From CAZGUH01 sp964529005 (GTDB lineage: Bacteria; Actinomycetota; Acidimicrobiia; Acidimicrobiales; Ilumatobacteraceae), in contig CAZGUH010000005.1 in assembly GCA_964529005.1 (NCBI GenBank), positions 62,001-126,000 on the forward strand: a DNA stretch of 64,000 nucleotides, read 5' to 3'. Below the pieces are notes generated by a model. It was not told the origin of the DNA, did no database searches, and saw only the letters and a list, made by a program, of their open reading frames with translations. A program made the translations under genes and the position numbers. Positions within the stretch are counted from its first letter, which is position 1. The number at the start of each line of letters is the position of its first letter. Positions 33,934-43,758 of this stretch are shown here, piece by piece.

Positions 33934-36071
33934 CCGATCTCCAGACGTTCCGCTTCGATCAGCTCGGCAGGCCGCGGGCGGCCGAACAGGTAGCCCTGGC
34001 CGCGGTCGCATCCGAGCTCGCGGAGCCGAGCGAGCTGCAACGGCGTCTCGACCCCTTCCGCGACCACCGTCAGTCCCAACGAGTGGCCGAGGTTGACGAC
34101 CGCTTCGACGATCGTCGTGTCCTCCGCATCGATACCAAGGCCGTTGACGAACGAGCGGTCGACCTTGATCGCCTCCACCGGAAAGCGCTTCAGGTACGTC
34201 AGCGACGAGTATCCCGTCCCGAAGTCGTCGACCGCGAGATGCAGGCCGAGATTGCGCAGCTCGCGCAGCGCGACCGCGGCCACCTTGACGTCGCTCATCA
34301 ATGCCGTCTCGGTGATCTCCAACCACAGCGCGTCCGCTTCCAGCCCGCTCTCCGCCAGCGCGCTGGAGACCTGGCCGAGGAACCGGCCGTCGACGAGCTG
34401 GCGCACCGACACGTTGACGCTCACGGTGATGTTGGCGAACGCGGGCGTGCGGGCCCGCCAGATGCCGACCTGCGCCAGCGAGGACCGCAGGACGGCGAGG
34501 CCGACGTCGGTGATCAGGCCCGTCTCCTCGGCCATCGGCAAGAACTGGTCGGGCCCGACGAGTCCGCGATCGGGATGCCGCCAGCGGGCGAGCACCTCGA
34601 AGCCGGTCAACCGCCCGTCGGGCAGCTCGATGATCGGCTGGTAGTACGGCACGATCTCGCCGCGCTCCAAGCCGTGACGCAGCTCGTTGGCGGTGCGCAG
34701 CGCGAGCACCGACGACTCGTGTAATCCCGGAGCGAACGCCTCCACACAATCGCGCCCACGCGTCTTCGCCCGGTACATCGCGGCGTCGGCGTCGCGCAGC
34801 AACTCGTCGGCGGTGACGCCCCGCCGCTGGGCGATCGCGACGCCGATGCTGGCGGTCACGAACAGCTCGGTGTCGTCGATGTGCAGCGGCAAGCCGACGA
34901 CCTGACGCAAGCGCTCGGCGACATCCGACGCCGACCCGTGCTCGGACACACCCTCGAGCATCACCATGAACTCGTCACCGCCGAAACGTCCCAACATGTC
35001 GCGGTCCCGCACGACCGAGCGCAGCCTCTCGCTCATCTCGCGCAGCAGCTGGTCGCCGGCAGCGTGACCGAGACTGTCGTTGATCACCTTGAAGTTGTCG
35101 AGGTCGATGAACAGCACGGCCACCGACCCGACGGGCGAGGAGACGAGGCGTTCGCGCAGCGCGGCGAGGAAGTGCGCACGGTTGGGCAGCCCGGTCAGCA
35201 GATCGTGGGACGCCGCGTACTCCAGACGTTGCGCGCTCTTGCGTTGTTCCGTGATGTCCTCGACGTGCGAGATGACGAGGCCCTCGCCGTCGCCACCGTC
35301 GAGCGCCGTCAGCGACACCCGCGCCCAGACGACCTCTCCGTCGCCGCGGACATAGCGGGTTTCGAGCCGCAACGGGTCGTCGTCGGCCAGCGGAAGGGCG
35401 ATCGGGCGGCGGGCGTCGTCGGGATGGGTGATCTCGGCGATCGTTCGGCCGATCAGCTCGTCGCGCGTCCGGTCGACCATCGCGCAGAACGACGCGTTGA
35501 CGTCGATCAGCGTCAGGTCCGGCGATCTGGCGATCGTCATGCCCGTCGGCGCCGAGCGAAACGCGAGCCGGAAGCGCTCCTGCGCGACCACGAGACGCTG
35601 CGCGGCTTCCTCCCGCTCGGTGACATCGCGCAGCGACACCACCATCCGGCCCGTGTCGGGCGAGGGAAACGCGGCGTTGGCCTCGACCCGCACCTCGCTG
35701 CCGTCGGCGCGCAGCACCGAGAACAGCGGCGGCGTGACCTCGTCGCCGCTGCGCATGCGAGCGAACGCGTCGACAACCCGATCCCGATCGTCGGGGCTGA
35801 TCAGCGCGACCACGCTGTGACCGACGATCTCGGATCGCCGCCGTCGCGTGAGCTCCGCGGCGAGGGCGTTGGCCTCGAGCGCGATGCCGTCGGCGGACAC
35901 GACGACGACGGCCTCCGGCAGATGGTCGAGCAGGTCGACGCTGAACGGATCCCGTTCAGGCGGGCCGGCCCGTCGGCCGCGGCCCGCCAGCACGGCGACC
36001 GCGGTCGCAGCGATGACGGCGATCACGGCGACGACCACGACACACGCGAGCACCGCGACGGCGACGGTCAC
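33930..36071 (-). CDS. PAS-PAS-GGDEF-EAL cyclic-di-GMP signalling protein
   Basis: 713 residues. One N-terminal transmembrane helix (VAVLACVVVVAVIAVIAATAVAVLAG), two PAS domains (about 48-155 and 165-275), a GGDEF domain with intact GRFGGDEF (about 280-440), and an EAL domain (about 460-705) with EVLARW, ITETALMSD, DDFGTGYSS and EGVET. Both diguanylate cyclase and phosphodiesterase motifs look usable, with EVL in place of EAL, a common variant. The PAS domains probably sense redox, light or small ligands. No partner genes are close. Confidence 0.9.
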   Translation of the reverse strand: MTVAVAVLACVVVVAVIAVIAATAVAVLAGRGRRAGPPERDPFSVDLLDHLPEAVVVVSADGIALEANALAAELTRRRRSEIVGHSVVALISPDDRDRVVDAFARMRSGDEVTPPLFSVLRADGSEVRVEANAAFPSPDTGRMVVSLRDVTEREEAAQRLVVAQERFRLAFRSAPTGMTIARSPDLTLIDVNASFCAMVDRTRDELIGRTIAEITHPDDARRPIALPLADDDPLRLETRYVRGDGEVVWARVSLTALDGGDGEGLVISHVEDITEQRKSAQRLEYAASHDLLTGLPNRAHFLAALRERLVSSPVGSVAVLFIDLDNFKVINDSLGHAAGDQLLREMSERLRSVVRDRDMLGRFGGDEFMVMLEGVSEHGSASDVAERLRQVVGLPLHIDDTELFVTASIGVAIAQRRGVTADELLRDADAAMYRAKTRGRDCVEAFAPGLHESSVLALRTANELRHGLERGEIVPYYQPIIELPDGRLTGFEVLARWRHPDRGLVGPDQFLPMAEETGLITDVGLAVLRSSLAQVGIWRARTPAFANITVSVNVSVRQLVDGRFLGQVSSALAESGLEADALWLEITETALMSDVKVAAVALRELRNLGLHLAVDDFGTGYSSLTYLKRFPVEAIKVDRSFVNGLGIDAEDTTIVEAVVNLGHSLGLTVVAEGVETPLQLARLRELGCDRGQGYLFGRPRPAELIEAERLEIG

Positions 36072-36165
36072 GGGCTGTCACGGGCGGCCCGCCGCGGTCT
36101 CCATTCGTCGGCAACGGTTCGGGGCACGCGGCCGTTATATCGCGCGGCGTACCACCGAACGTGGC

Positions 36166-37584
36166 TTATCCCTGCGTTCCGTGCTCGGCCCACCACTCAT
36201 CGAGGCGGCGACGAATCTCCTCGTCGCCCAGCAACCCCTCCTCGAGGCGGATCTCCAGCAGATGATCGAGCGCCTTGCCGACGAGCGGCCCCGGCGCCAG
36301 GCCGAGCTGCTCCATCACCGCCCGGCCGTCGAGCTCGGGCCGGATCTTGTCCAGCTCCTCCTGCGCGGCGAGCGCAGCGATGCGCTCTTCCAGCTCGTCC
36401 ATGCGACGCGCCAGCTGGGCGGCCTTGCGCTCGTTGCGCGTGGTGCAGTCGCAGCGCGTCAGCACGTTGAGCTCGGCGAGCAGGGGGCCGGCGTCGCGCA
36501 CGTACCGGCGCACGGCGGCGTCGGTCCACCCCATCTGGTAGGTGTGGAAGCGCAGGTGCAAGGCGACCAGCTCGGTCACGGCCTCGACGTCGTCGTTCGA
36601 GTAGCGCAGCTCCGTCATCCGTTTGCGCGTCATGCGCGCTCCGACCATCTCGTGGTGATGGAACGTGACGCCCTTGTTCTGCGCGTAGCCGCGCGTGCGC
36701 GGCTTGCCCACGTCGTGGAACAGCGCGGCGAGACGGGTGAGACGGAAGTCGAAGTGCGGCCGCGTGGGCCACTCCGACGGCGGGCGGACGTTCTCGACGA
36801 CCGCGATCGTATGGGTCAGCACGTCCTTGTGACGGTGGATCGGATCCTGCTCGAGGCGCATCGCGGGCAGTTCGGGCAGGAACTGCGTGGCGAGCCCGGT
36901 GTCGACGAGGAACCACAGCCCGCCGCTCGGCGACGGAACGACGATCAGCTTGTCGAGCTCCTGGCTGATCCGCTCGGCCGACACGATCGAGAGGCGGTCG
37001 GCCATCGCCCGCACCGCGGCGACGAGGGCGTCGACCGGAGTGAGCCCGTAGCCGCTGAGGAACCGCGCCGCGCGCATCATCCGCAGCGGGTCGTCGCTGA
37101 AGCTCTCCGCCGGGGCGATCGGCGTCCGCAACACGCCTTGGGCGAGGTCCGCGGCGCCGCCGAAGGGATCGACGAGCACCGGCGACGTCGCGGTCAGCTC
37201 GAGCGCCATTGCGTTGACGGTGAAATCACGCCGCGACAGGTCCTGCTCGATCGCGTCGGCGAACACCACGTCCGGCTTGCGCGAGTCGGGGGTGTAGGCC
37301 TCGGCGCGGTGCGTGGTGATCTCGATGGTGTGCTCGCCGATGCGGGCGCCGATCGTCCCGAAGCGCTCGCCCTGGGTCCACACCGCGCTCGCCAACCCCT
37401 GCAAGCAACGCTTGATGTCGGCGGGGCGAGCGTCGGTGGTGCAGTCGATGTCCACCGATTCGCGCCCCAACATGAGGTCGCGGACGGTGCCGCCGACGAG
37501 GTACAGCCGGTGACCGGCGGCCTCGAAGCGCTCGGTGAGGGCCGCGAGGTCGCGCAGGACGGGCGCGAAGCGCGGCGGGATCAC
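36166..37584 (-). CDS. pcnA: CCA-adding tRNA nucleotidyltransferase
   Basis: 472 residues from GTG 37584. The N-terminal polymerase head has LYLVGGTVRDLMLGRESVDIDCTT (GG motif and DxD) and DLSRRDFTVNAMA. The C-terminal half has an HD domain (LAALFHDVGKPRTRG). Family knowledge: it adds CCA to tRNA 3' ends, needed here because tRNA-Gly in this window encodes none. The position at the left border of the dnaA-linked actinobacterial cluster matches Rv3907c (pcnA). Its start faces the GNAT gene across 155 bp. Confidence 0.93.
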   Translation of the reverse strand: MIPPRFAPVLRDLAALTERFEAAGHRLYLVGGTVRDLMLGRESVDIDCTTDARPADIKRCLQGLASAVWTQGERFGTIGARIGEHTIEITTHRAEAYTPDSRKPDVVFADAIEQDLSRRDFTVNAMALELTATSPVLVDPFGGAADLAQGVLRTPIAPAESFSDDPLRMMRAARFLSGYGLTPVDALVAAVRAMADRLSIVSAERISQELDKLIVVPSPSGGLWFLVDTGLATQFLPELPAMRLEQDPIHRHKDVLTHTIAVVENVRPPSEWPTRPHFDFRLTRLAALFHDVGKPRTRGYAQNKGVTFHHHEMVGARMTRKRMTELRYSNDDVEAVTELVALHLRFHTYQMGWTDAAVRRYVRDAGPLLAELNVLTRCDCTTRNERKAAQLARRMDELEERIAALAAQEELDKIRPELDGRAVMEQLGLAPGPLVGKALDHLLEIRLEEGLLGDEEIRRRLDEWWAEHGTQG

Positions 37585-37739
37585 AGCTGCCCCCGCCCGG
37601 TCACGACATCGACGGTCCGGTCCCATGGCCGGCTGACGTGGTCGACAGACCGCGGTTGAGTCGGGAACAGCACCGTCACGACGCCACCATACTGACGCGC
37701 CTGTCGAGGCGCCCTGGCCAGCACTACCGTTCATCGCCG

Positions 37740-38480
37740 GTGAAGAGCGCGACTCCGGACTCCCGCGACGTGGACCAGCCGCTCCTGCTGTCGGCAGCGG
37801 GGTTCAGTGGCCGAGCGCGGGCGTGGTCGAGCGAGCGGTCGATGGCGCACCTCACGATCCTCGATTCGAACCGGGTGCCGGGCGGCGCTGTCCTCGATGC
37901 GTGGGTCGGGCAGCTGAACGATCACGGCTTTCGTTCGGTGCGCACCGGGGCCGTGACGGAGCGGGCTGCACGCCAGCTCGAACGTCACGGTTTCCACGTC
38001 ACCCAGGAGCTCACGCTGCTGTCGCTCGACCTCGCCGCCTGGCAGCCCGACGACCGCGCGCGATCGCATCGGCTGACGCCGCGACAGTACGACGACGCAG
38101 CGGGGGTCGACATGGCCGCGTTCCCGGCCGGCTGGAGCATGGACGCCAGGATGATCGCCGACACGTTCGAGGCGACCCCCTTCCATCGGGCCCGCTGGAT
38201 GTCCTCGACCGACGACCGTTCGATCGAGGCCTACGCGATCTCGGGCCGCAGCGGACGGCACGGGTTCATCCAACGACTCGCCGTGCACCCGGACGTGCAC
38301 CGCCGGGGCTTCGGACGGGCCCTGCTCGGTGACGGCCTCCGCTGGCTGCGCCGGTGGCGCGTCCATCAGGTCTTCGTCAACACACAGGTCGACAACGAAC
38401 CGGCGCTGCGCCTGTATGAAGGGGCCGGCTTCGTCGCCCTGCCGGAGGGCCTGCGCGTCCTGGAGCGCGCGTGGGACTGA
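37740..38480 (+). CDS. GNAT-family N-acetyltransferase
   Basis: 246 residues from GTG 37740. The C-terminal GNAT fold holds the acetyl-CoA loop IQRLAVHPDVHRRGFGRALL and the helix NEPALRLYEGAGF. A less conserved N-terminal region (about 1-100) precedes it. The target is unknown. In mycobacteria this position next to pcnA holds a Nudix gene, so this is a replacement. The stop shares one base with the next start (TGATG). Confidence 0.85.
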   Translation: MKSATPDSRDVDQPLLLSAAGFSGRARAWSSERSMAHLTILDSNRVPGGAVLDAWVGQLNDHGFRSVRTGAVTERAARQLERHGFHVTQELTLLSLDLAAWQPDDRARSHRLTPRQYDDAAGVDMAAFPAGWSMDARMIADTFEATPFHRARWMSSTDDRSIEAYAISGRSGRHGFIQRLAVHPDVHRRGFGRALLGDGLRWLRRWRVHQVFVNTQVDNEPALRLYEGAGFVALPEGLRVLERAWD

Positions 38481-40543
38481 TGCCACGTCTGATCGGCGCT
38501 GCTGCCGCGGCGGCGCTGGCGTGCCCGCTGGTCGTCGCCCCCGCGCAGGCCGCTCTGGGGCAGGCGCAGCGCGTCGACCTCGTGCTGGTCCGTCAGGATT
38601 TCGACGTCCGCGACACCGTCTTCACCGCCAAGATCGCGATCGATCCGGTGCTGGAGCCCGGCGTCTCCCCGGAATCGGTCACCGTGGTCGTCACGGCGTA
38701 CGAGCGCGTGACCGATCCGTTCCAGTTCGACGCCGTCGCCGACGGCCGCCTCGGCAACGCGCTCGATTCCGTCGACCTCGCGCTCCCCGCGCTGACCGAC
38801 GACGGCAGCCGGCTCGTCACGGTGCCGCTCGAGATCGGCGAGGACACGGCGCCTGCTCTCCAGCTGCGGCGGCCGGGCCTGTACCCGGTCGTCTTCGACG
38901 TGCGGGTCGACGGCGACTCGGTCGCGGATCTCCAGACGTTCGTCCATCGGCTGCCGGTCGAGGCCGACGATCCCCACGACATCGGCGCCGTGATGCAGGT
39001 CAGCATGGTGGCATCGATCACCAGCCCCCCAGCGCTCGGGCCCGACGGCGTGACGATCGATGCGACCGCGCTCGAGTCGCTCGAGCGCCTCGCCGACCTG
39101 GTCGCGGTGACCGACGCGCCGCTGACCGTCGCTCTCCCGCCGGAGATGTTGATGGCCCTCGCCGACCAGGAGCCGGCGCTCGTCGAGCGTTTGGCCCGCA
39201 ACCTCGACGACGACGAGCTGCTCTCCGTGCCGTACGTGCCCTTCGATCCGTCCTCGGCCGTGACGATCAGCACCGACACGATTGCCGGATCCGAGGTCTT
39301 CGCCCGCCTTCTGATCGCGGGCGAGGAGGCGCTGAGCGACACCATCTCGGCGGCGACGGTGCGGACCAGCTGGATCGGCGGCGACGCGGAGATCACGCAG
39401 ACGGGCGCGGCGATGCTGCGCAACCTCGGCGTGCGCCTGCTCGTCATCAGCCGCGACCGCTACGACGCGTCGGAAGGCAACATCCGTGATTTCACCGACC
39501 CCACGCTGCACACGAGGACCCGCCTTCCCGACGGCTCCACCCTTCCCACCGCGGTCATCGACCGGAGCTTCTCGGAACGCTTGACGGCGACCGGCGCGCA
39601 CACCGAAGCCGCCGCCGTGTCGTACGCCGCCGACCTCGTGGCATGGCAAGCGATGTTCGCCGCTCAAGATCCTCCGAACCGGATCCACACGATGACCCTG
39701 GCGATGCCCGACCTCGGCGTGCCGGACCCGGTGTTCGCGGGCCGCGTGCTCGAGCTGCTGCGCGCCACCCCGACGGTCGAACCCGTCACGCTGTCGACGG
39801 CCGCGGCGTCGACCGCTCCGATGATCAAGCCCGAGCCCGTCGTGCTCGAGGTGCCCACGACCGGGGGACCCGACATCAGCCATCGCATGCAACTCGTCAG
39901 CGACGTGGCGCTGAAGGCCCTCAGCACCAGTTCGATGCTGCCCAGCGGCGACCCGCGCACGCTGGCGTGGGACGAACTGATCGAACGCCTTCCCTCGACC
40001 GCGCTGCCCGACGACCAGGCGGATGCGACCGTGGCAAAGCTCGAGGCTGAGTTCGCCGCCATCCAGTCGGCGATCCAGCCGCCCGAGCCGTTCTCCTTCA
40101 CGCTCAGCGGCAACCACTCGACGGTGCCGTTGCGCTTCGAGAACCACGGCGACGAGCCGTTGACGATCATGCTGCGCCTGTCGTCGCCGAAGCTGCGGTT
40201 TCCGAACCACGACCAGATCGAGGTGCTCGAGCCGGGCGTGAACGAGGTGTCGGTCGAGGTGGATGCGCTCTCCAACGGCAAGGCGCCGGTGTCCCTCGAC
40301 GTGCGGACGCCCGCGGGTGGCCCTCTGCTCGCCGAGCCGATCCCGCTGACGGCCAACGTCAACGCGTTGACCGGGCTCGCCCAGGTGGTCACGCTCGGCG
40401 CGCTGGGCTTGCTGGCGACGTGGTGGGTGCACCACCTACGCGGCGCCCGCCGCCGGCGGGCCAACGGCGAGGCGAAGGGCCGGCATCCGACGGCGAACGA
40501 GGCCGCCGCCTCGACCGCGAACGCCGTTCCACCGACCGGGTAG
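38480..40543 (+). CDS. DUF6049-like envelope protein (Rv3909 position)
   Basis: 687 residues from ATG 38480. Signal peptide ACPLVVAPAQA (cleavage near 24-28), a long extracellular part, and a C-terminal membrane helix (VVTLGALGLLATWWVHHL) followed by a basic tail, RGARRRRANG. The C-terminal WWVHHLRGARRR pattern and the position between the pcnA region and the kinase/sigma genes match mycobacterial Rv3909 and its relatives. An FxxxxSGNHSTVPLRFENHGDEPLTIMLRLSS block resembles a beta-sandwich. The role is unknown, presumed in cell-envelope assembly with the neighbouring kinase and CwlM-like genes. Confidence 0.8.
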   Translation: MPRLIGAAAAAALACPLVVAPAQAALGQAQRVDLVLVRQDFDVRDTVFTAKIAIDPVLEPGVSPESVTVVVTAYERVTDPFQFDAVADGRLGNALDSVDLALPALTDDGSRLVTVPLEIGEDTAPALQLRRPGLYPVVFDVRVDGDSVADLQTFVHRLPVEADDPHDIGAVMQVSMVASITSPPALGPDGVTIDATALESLERLADLVAVTDAPLTVALPPEMLMALADQEPALVERLARNLDDDELLSVPYVPFDPSSAVTISTDTIAGSEVFARLLIAGEEALSDTISAATVRTSWIGGDAEITQTGAAMLRNLGVRLLVISRDRYDASEGNIRDFTDPTLHTRTRLPDGSTLPTAVIDRSFSERLTATGAHTEAAAVSYAADLVAWQAMFAAQDPPNRIHTMTLAMPDLGVPDPVFAGRVLELLRATPTVEPVTLSTAAASTAPMIKPEPVVLEVPTTGGPDISHRMQLVSDVALKALSTSSMLPSGDPRTLAWDELIERLPSTALPDDQADATVAKLEAEFAAIQSAIQPPEPFSFTLSGNHSTVPLRFENHGDEPLTIMLRLSSPKLRFPNHDQIEVLEPGVNEVSVEVDALSNGKAPVSLDVRTPAGGPLLAEPIPLTANVNALTGLAQVVTLGALGLLATWWVHHLRGARRRRANGEAKGRHPTANEAAASTANAVPPTG

Positions 40544-40546
40544 CCT
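40541..40546 (+). promoter_or_regulatory. -10-like TAGCCT before the DegV gene
   Basis: TAGCCT overlaps the end of the upstream gene and ends nine bases before GTG 40556, consistent with a leaderless or almost leaderless transcript. Confidence 0.35.
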
Positions 40547-40555
40547 GCCCGACCC

Positions 40556-41392
40556 GTGGCCATCCGCATCGTCACCGACAGCGCCTGCGACCTCCCTGAG
40601 TCCGTCGTCCGCGACCTCGGCATCGGCGTGGTGCCGCTCACGATCCGCTTCGGTGACACCGAGCTGATCGATCGCGTCCAGCTCTCCACGGCGGACTTCT
40701 GGGCGCGTTGCGCGTCCTCGCCGGTGCTGCCGTCGACCGCGGCGCCGTCGCCCGGACAGTTCGAAGAGGTCTATCGCCAGCTCGCCGCGGAGGGCGCGAC
40801 GGGCGTGGTCGTCGTCTCGATCAGCAGCGCCCTGTCGGCCACGATGCAGTCCGCCGAACTTGCCGCCCGCGCGGTGGCAGACGACATCCCCGTGCGGATC
40901 GTCGACAGCCGCTGCGTGACGCTCGGCCAAGGCATGATCGCCGTCGAGTGCGCCCGCGTCGCCCGCTCCGGCGCGACGCTCGACGACATCGAGGCGCTGG
41001 CGCGCGATCTCAGCAGCCGCACCCGGGTGTGGGGCGCTCTCGACACCCTGGAGAACCTGAAGAAGGGTGGACGCATCGGCAACGCCAAGGCGCTGCTGGC
41101 ATCGGCGCTGGCGATCAAGCCGATCATCGAGGTGCGCGACGGCAAGGTCGAGCAGGGCGGAAAGCAGCGCACGCGCTCGAAAGCGCTGGCCTTCCTCGTC
41201 GAGAAGGTGGCCTCCTACGGCGAGATCGAGAACCTCGCGGTGCTCCACGCTGATTGCAGCGACGTCGACCAGTTCGTCGAGATGCTCGCGCCGCACTACT
41301 CCGGGCAGATCGTCGTCGGCGACATCGGCGCGGTCGTCGGCAGTCACGCCGGCCGGGGCACGATCGGCGTCGCGTTCCAGGTCAGAGCGTGA
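40556..41392 (+). CDS. DegV-family fatty-acid-binding protein
   Basis: 278 residues from GTG 40556. DegV motifs: IVTDSACDLPESVV, PLTIRFGD, STAAPSPGQFEEVY, VVVSISSALSATMQSAE, IVDSRCVTLGQG and LENLKKGGRIGNAKALLASAL. Family knowledge: these proteins bind a fatty acid and feed fatty-acid kinases (FakB-like). No FakA gene is in the window. It is inserted between the DUF6049-like and kinase genes, where mycobacteria have none. Confidence 0.92.
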   Translation: MAIRIVTDSACDLPESVVRDLGIGVVPLTIRFGDTELIDRVQLSTADFWARCASSPVLPSTAAPSPGQFEEVYRQLAAEGATGVVVVSISSALSATMQSAELAARAVADDIPVRIVDSRCVTLGQGMIAVECARVARSGATLDDIEALARDLSSRTRVWGALDTLENLKKGGRIGNAKALLASALAIKPIIEVRDGKVEQGGKQRTRSKALAFLVEKVASYGEIENLAVLHADCSDVDQFVEMLAPHYSGQIVVGDIGAVVGSHAGRGTIGVAFQVRA

Positions 41393-41440
41393 CCATGACC
41401 CGTCCGAGAGGGCGGGGTTCAGTAGCGTTCTGACACGGAC

Positions 41441-43171
41441 ATGTCCTCTCCGGCAACCGCCCCTCTTCTCGCGCAGCGATATCGCCTGCAGCGACGTCTC
41501 GCCCAGGGAGGCATGGCCGAGGTGTGGCTGGCGACGGACACCGCCTTGTCGCGCCAGGTTGCGGTGAAGGTCCTGAAGCCCGTGCTGGCCGCCGATCCGG
41601 TCGTCGCCGAGCGGTTCCGGCGCGAGGCGATCGCGGTCGCCGGGCTCAGCCACCCGAACATCGTCGCCGTTCACGACACCATCGAGGAGAACGGCCGCCA
41701 AGCCGTCGTCATGCAGTTGGTGAACGGCAAGAGCTTGCGTCAACTGCTCGACGAGCAGAAGCGCCTGAGCCCGGAGCTGACGATCCACATCGGCACGTGC
41801 GTCGCATCGGCGCTCGATGCCGCGCACCGGGCCGACCTGGTGCACCGCGACGTCAAGCCTGGCAACATCCTCGTCACGCCCGACGGCCGCGTGATGCTCA
41901 CCGACTTCGGGATCGCCAAAGGCGTCACCGCCGGCGACGACCTGACGAGCGACAACGTCATGATGGGAACGGCGAAGTACCTGTCGCCCGAACAGGTGCG
42001 CGGCCGCAAGCTCGACGGCCGCGCCGACCTGTACTCGCTCGGCCTCGTGCTCTACGAGTGTCTCGCCGGCCGCGTGCCGTTCCTCGGCGAGACCGATGCC
42101 GACACCGCCCTCGCCCGCCTCCAGCGCGATCCGACCGACCTCAGCCGCCTTCGGCCGACGCTCCCCTACGGTCTGGCCCCGCTGATCCACCGGCTGCTCT
42201 CACGCAATCCGGAGGATCGACCGGCGAGCGGCGCCGAGCTGAAAGCTGCGCTCGCGCGCATCAGCAGTGGCGTCGACGACCCGACGACCACCCTCACCCC
42301 GCCGCGGGGCGCGGCGCGCTCGGCCCCGACCCCCGCGCCGGCGACACCGCGTGGCTTCACCCCGGCGCCGTCGCGGACTCCGAGCGGCGACGCGCGGCCC
42401 CGCCCGGCCCCGGCGAATGCGGCCGCGGCGAGCCCGGCGCCGCGCGTGCCGATGATCCCGGGCCAGCCTCGCGATATGACGCCGTCGTCGACGTCCATCC
42501 CTCTCGGACGGCCGAGCCGCCAGGACCAGCAGCGCTGGGGCCCGTCGCTCGTCGTGGTGGGAGGCTTGCTGCTGCTCGCGCTCATCGTGTCGGTGCTGCT
42601 GTGGCTGAGCCTCGACGACGGTGACCAGACGGACGGCGCGAGCGCCACCGAAGCGACGTCGACCACGGCGGTCGCGTCGTCGCCGCCCGTGCCCACGGGG
42701 ACGACGGTGATCGAATCGATCTCCAGCTTCGATCCCGGCGATCGGGAGACGAGCGCCGAGAACGAGCAGCAGATCCCGAACGTCCGCGACGGCGACCCGT
42801 CGACAGCGTGGACGACGGAGTGCTACAGCAACAAGTACATGGGCGCGAAGCAAGGTGTCGGGCTGGTGTTGACGCTCGAGGAGACCACCACGGGAACGTT
42901 GAGCGTCGACATCGCCAGCGCGCCCTACCAGGTGGAGGTCTACACCGCTGCGACGCCGGCGATCCCGGGGTCGATCGACGCGTGGGGAACCCCCGTGGTC
43001 GAGAAGTTCGCCGGCAACGAACCCACGACGGTCACCGCGGAGATCACGAACGCGCCGGCTCGCTATGTCCTCGTGCTGTTCCGCGAGCTCGGCAAGGCTG
43101 GCTCGGCATGCGGCGACGCGCATCCCTTCAAGGGTCGCATCGGCGAGATCTCGTTCACCCCGGCGGCCTGA
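41441..43171 (+). CDS. Transmembrane Ser/Thr protein kinase with extracellular sugar-binding-like domain
   Basis: 576 residues. The kinase domain (about 12-275) has a full catalytic set: glycine loop LAQGGMAEVW, Lys43 in VAVKVLKP, HRD (135-137) with VKPGN, and DFG (155-157). A Pro/Ala-rich linker (about 280-365), one membrane helix (369-390, VVGGLLLLALIVSVLLWL) and an extracellular domain follow. That domain (VRDGDPSTAWTTE ... MGAKQGVGLVLTLEE ... VLVLFRELGKAGSACG) resembles the C-terminal galactose-binding-like part of mycobacterial MviN (Rv3910). No PASTA repeats are present. The stop shares a base with the sigma start (TGATG). Confidence 0.9.
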   Translation: MSSPATAPLLAQRYRLQRRLAQGGMAEVWLATDTALSRQVAVKVLKPVLAADPVVAERFRREAIAVAGLSHPNIVAVHDTIEENGRQAVVMQLVNGKSLRQLLDEQKRLSPELTIHIGTCVASALDAAHRADLVHRDVKPGNILVTPDGRVMLTDFGIAKGVTAGDDLTSDNVMMGTAKYLSPEQVRGRKLDGRADLYSLGLVLYECLAGRVPFLGETDADTALARLQRDPTDLSRLRPTLPYGLAPLIHRLLSRNPEDRPASGAELKAALARISSGVDDPTTTLTPPRGAARSAPTPAPATPRGFTPAPSRTPSGDARPRPAPANAAAASPAPRVPMIPGQPRDMTPSSTSIPLGRPSRQDQQRWGPSLVVVGGLLLLALIVSVLLWLSLDDGDQTDGASATEATSTTAVASSPPVPTGTTVIESISSFDPGDRETSAENEQQIPNVRDGDPSTAWTTECYSNKYMGAKQGVGLVLTLEETTTGTLSVDIASAPYQVEVYTAATPAIPGSIDAWGTPVVEKFAGNEPTTVTAEITNAPARYVLVLFRELGKAGSACGDAHPFKGRIGEISFTPAA

Positions 43172-43758
43172 TGCTGGGCGCCGACGACGATCTCGCGCTC
43201 GTCGCGGCCGCACGCGCCGGCGACGCCGCGGCGCTCGACCGCTTGCTGCGCCGCCACTACGACCGGATCTACGCCGTCTGCCGCCGTGTCACCGGCCACG
43301 ACGCCGATGCTGCCGACGCCGCCCAGGAGGCGCTGATGGCGGTCGTCCGCGGGTTGCCGCGCTTCGACGGCCGCTCGTCGTTCGGCACGTGGGTGTACCG
43401 CATCGCCACGAACGCGAGCCTGGACGAGCTGCGCCGCCGACGCCGGCGGCCGCTGCTGACGCAAGCGGGCGGTGAGTCGCCGCAACCCGAACCGGTCGAT
43501 CACGCCTCGTCGGCACAGCTGGATGCGGTGGCGACGCGGTCGGAGCTCGACCTCGGTCTGGCCCAGCTGACCGAGGAATTCCGGGTGCCGGTCGTCCTGC
43601 GCGACGTCGCTGACCTGGACTATGCCGAGATCGCGGCGATCCTCGACGTCCCTCTTGGCACCGTCAAATCACGCATCGCACGCGGCCGCGCCATGCTCGG
43701 CGCAGCTCTCGTCGGGAACTCCAGCGACGACAGGGAACGTCCAAGGTCTGCGCCATGA
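43171..43758 (+). CDS. ECF sigma factor (SigM position)
   Basis: 195 residues from ATG 43171. Region 2: DRIYAVCRRVTGHDADAADAAQEALMAVVRGLPRFDGRSSFGTWVYRIATNASLDELRRR. Region 4: PVVLRDVADLDYAEIAAILDVPLGTVKSRIARGRAML. The order kinase - sigma - anti-sigma - trxB - trxA equals the mycobacterial Rv3910-sigM-Rv3912-trxB2-trxC order, so it is most likely the SigM counterpart, though the name is not proven by sequence. It overlaps both neighbours (TGATG upstream, ATGA downstream). Confidence 0.9.
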   Translation: MLGADDDLALVAAARAGDAAALDRLLRRHYDRIYAVCRRVTGHDADAADAAQEALMAVVRGLPRFDGRSSFGTWVYRIATNASLDELRRRRRRPLLTQAGGESPQPEPVDHASSAQLDAVATRSELDLGLAQLTEEFRVPVVLRDVADLDYAEIAAILDVPLGTVKSRIARGRAMLGAALVGNSSDDRERPRSAP

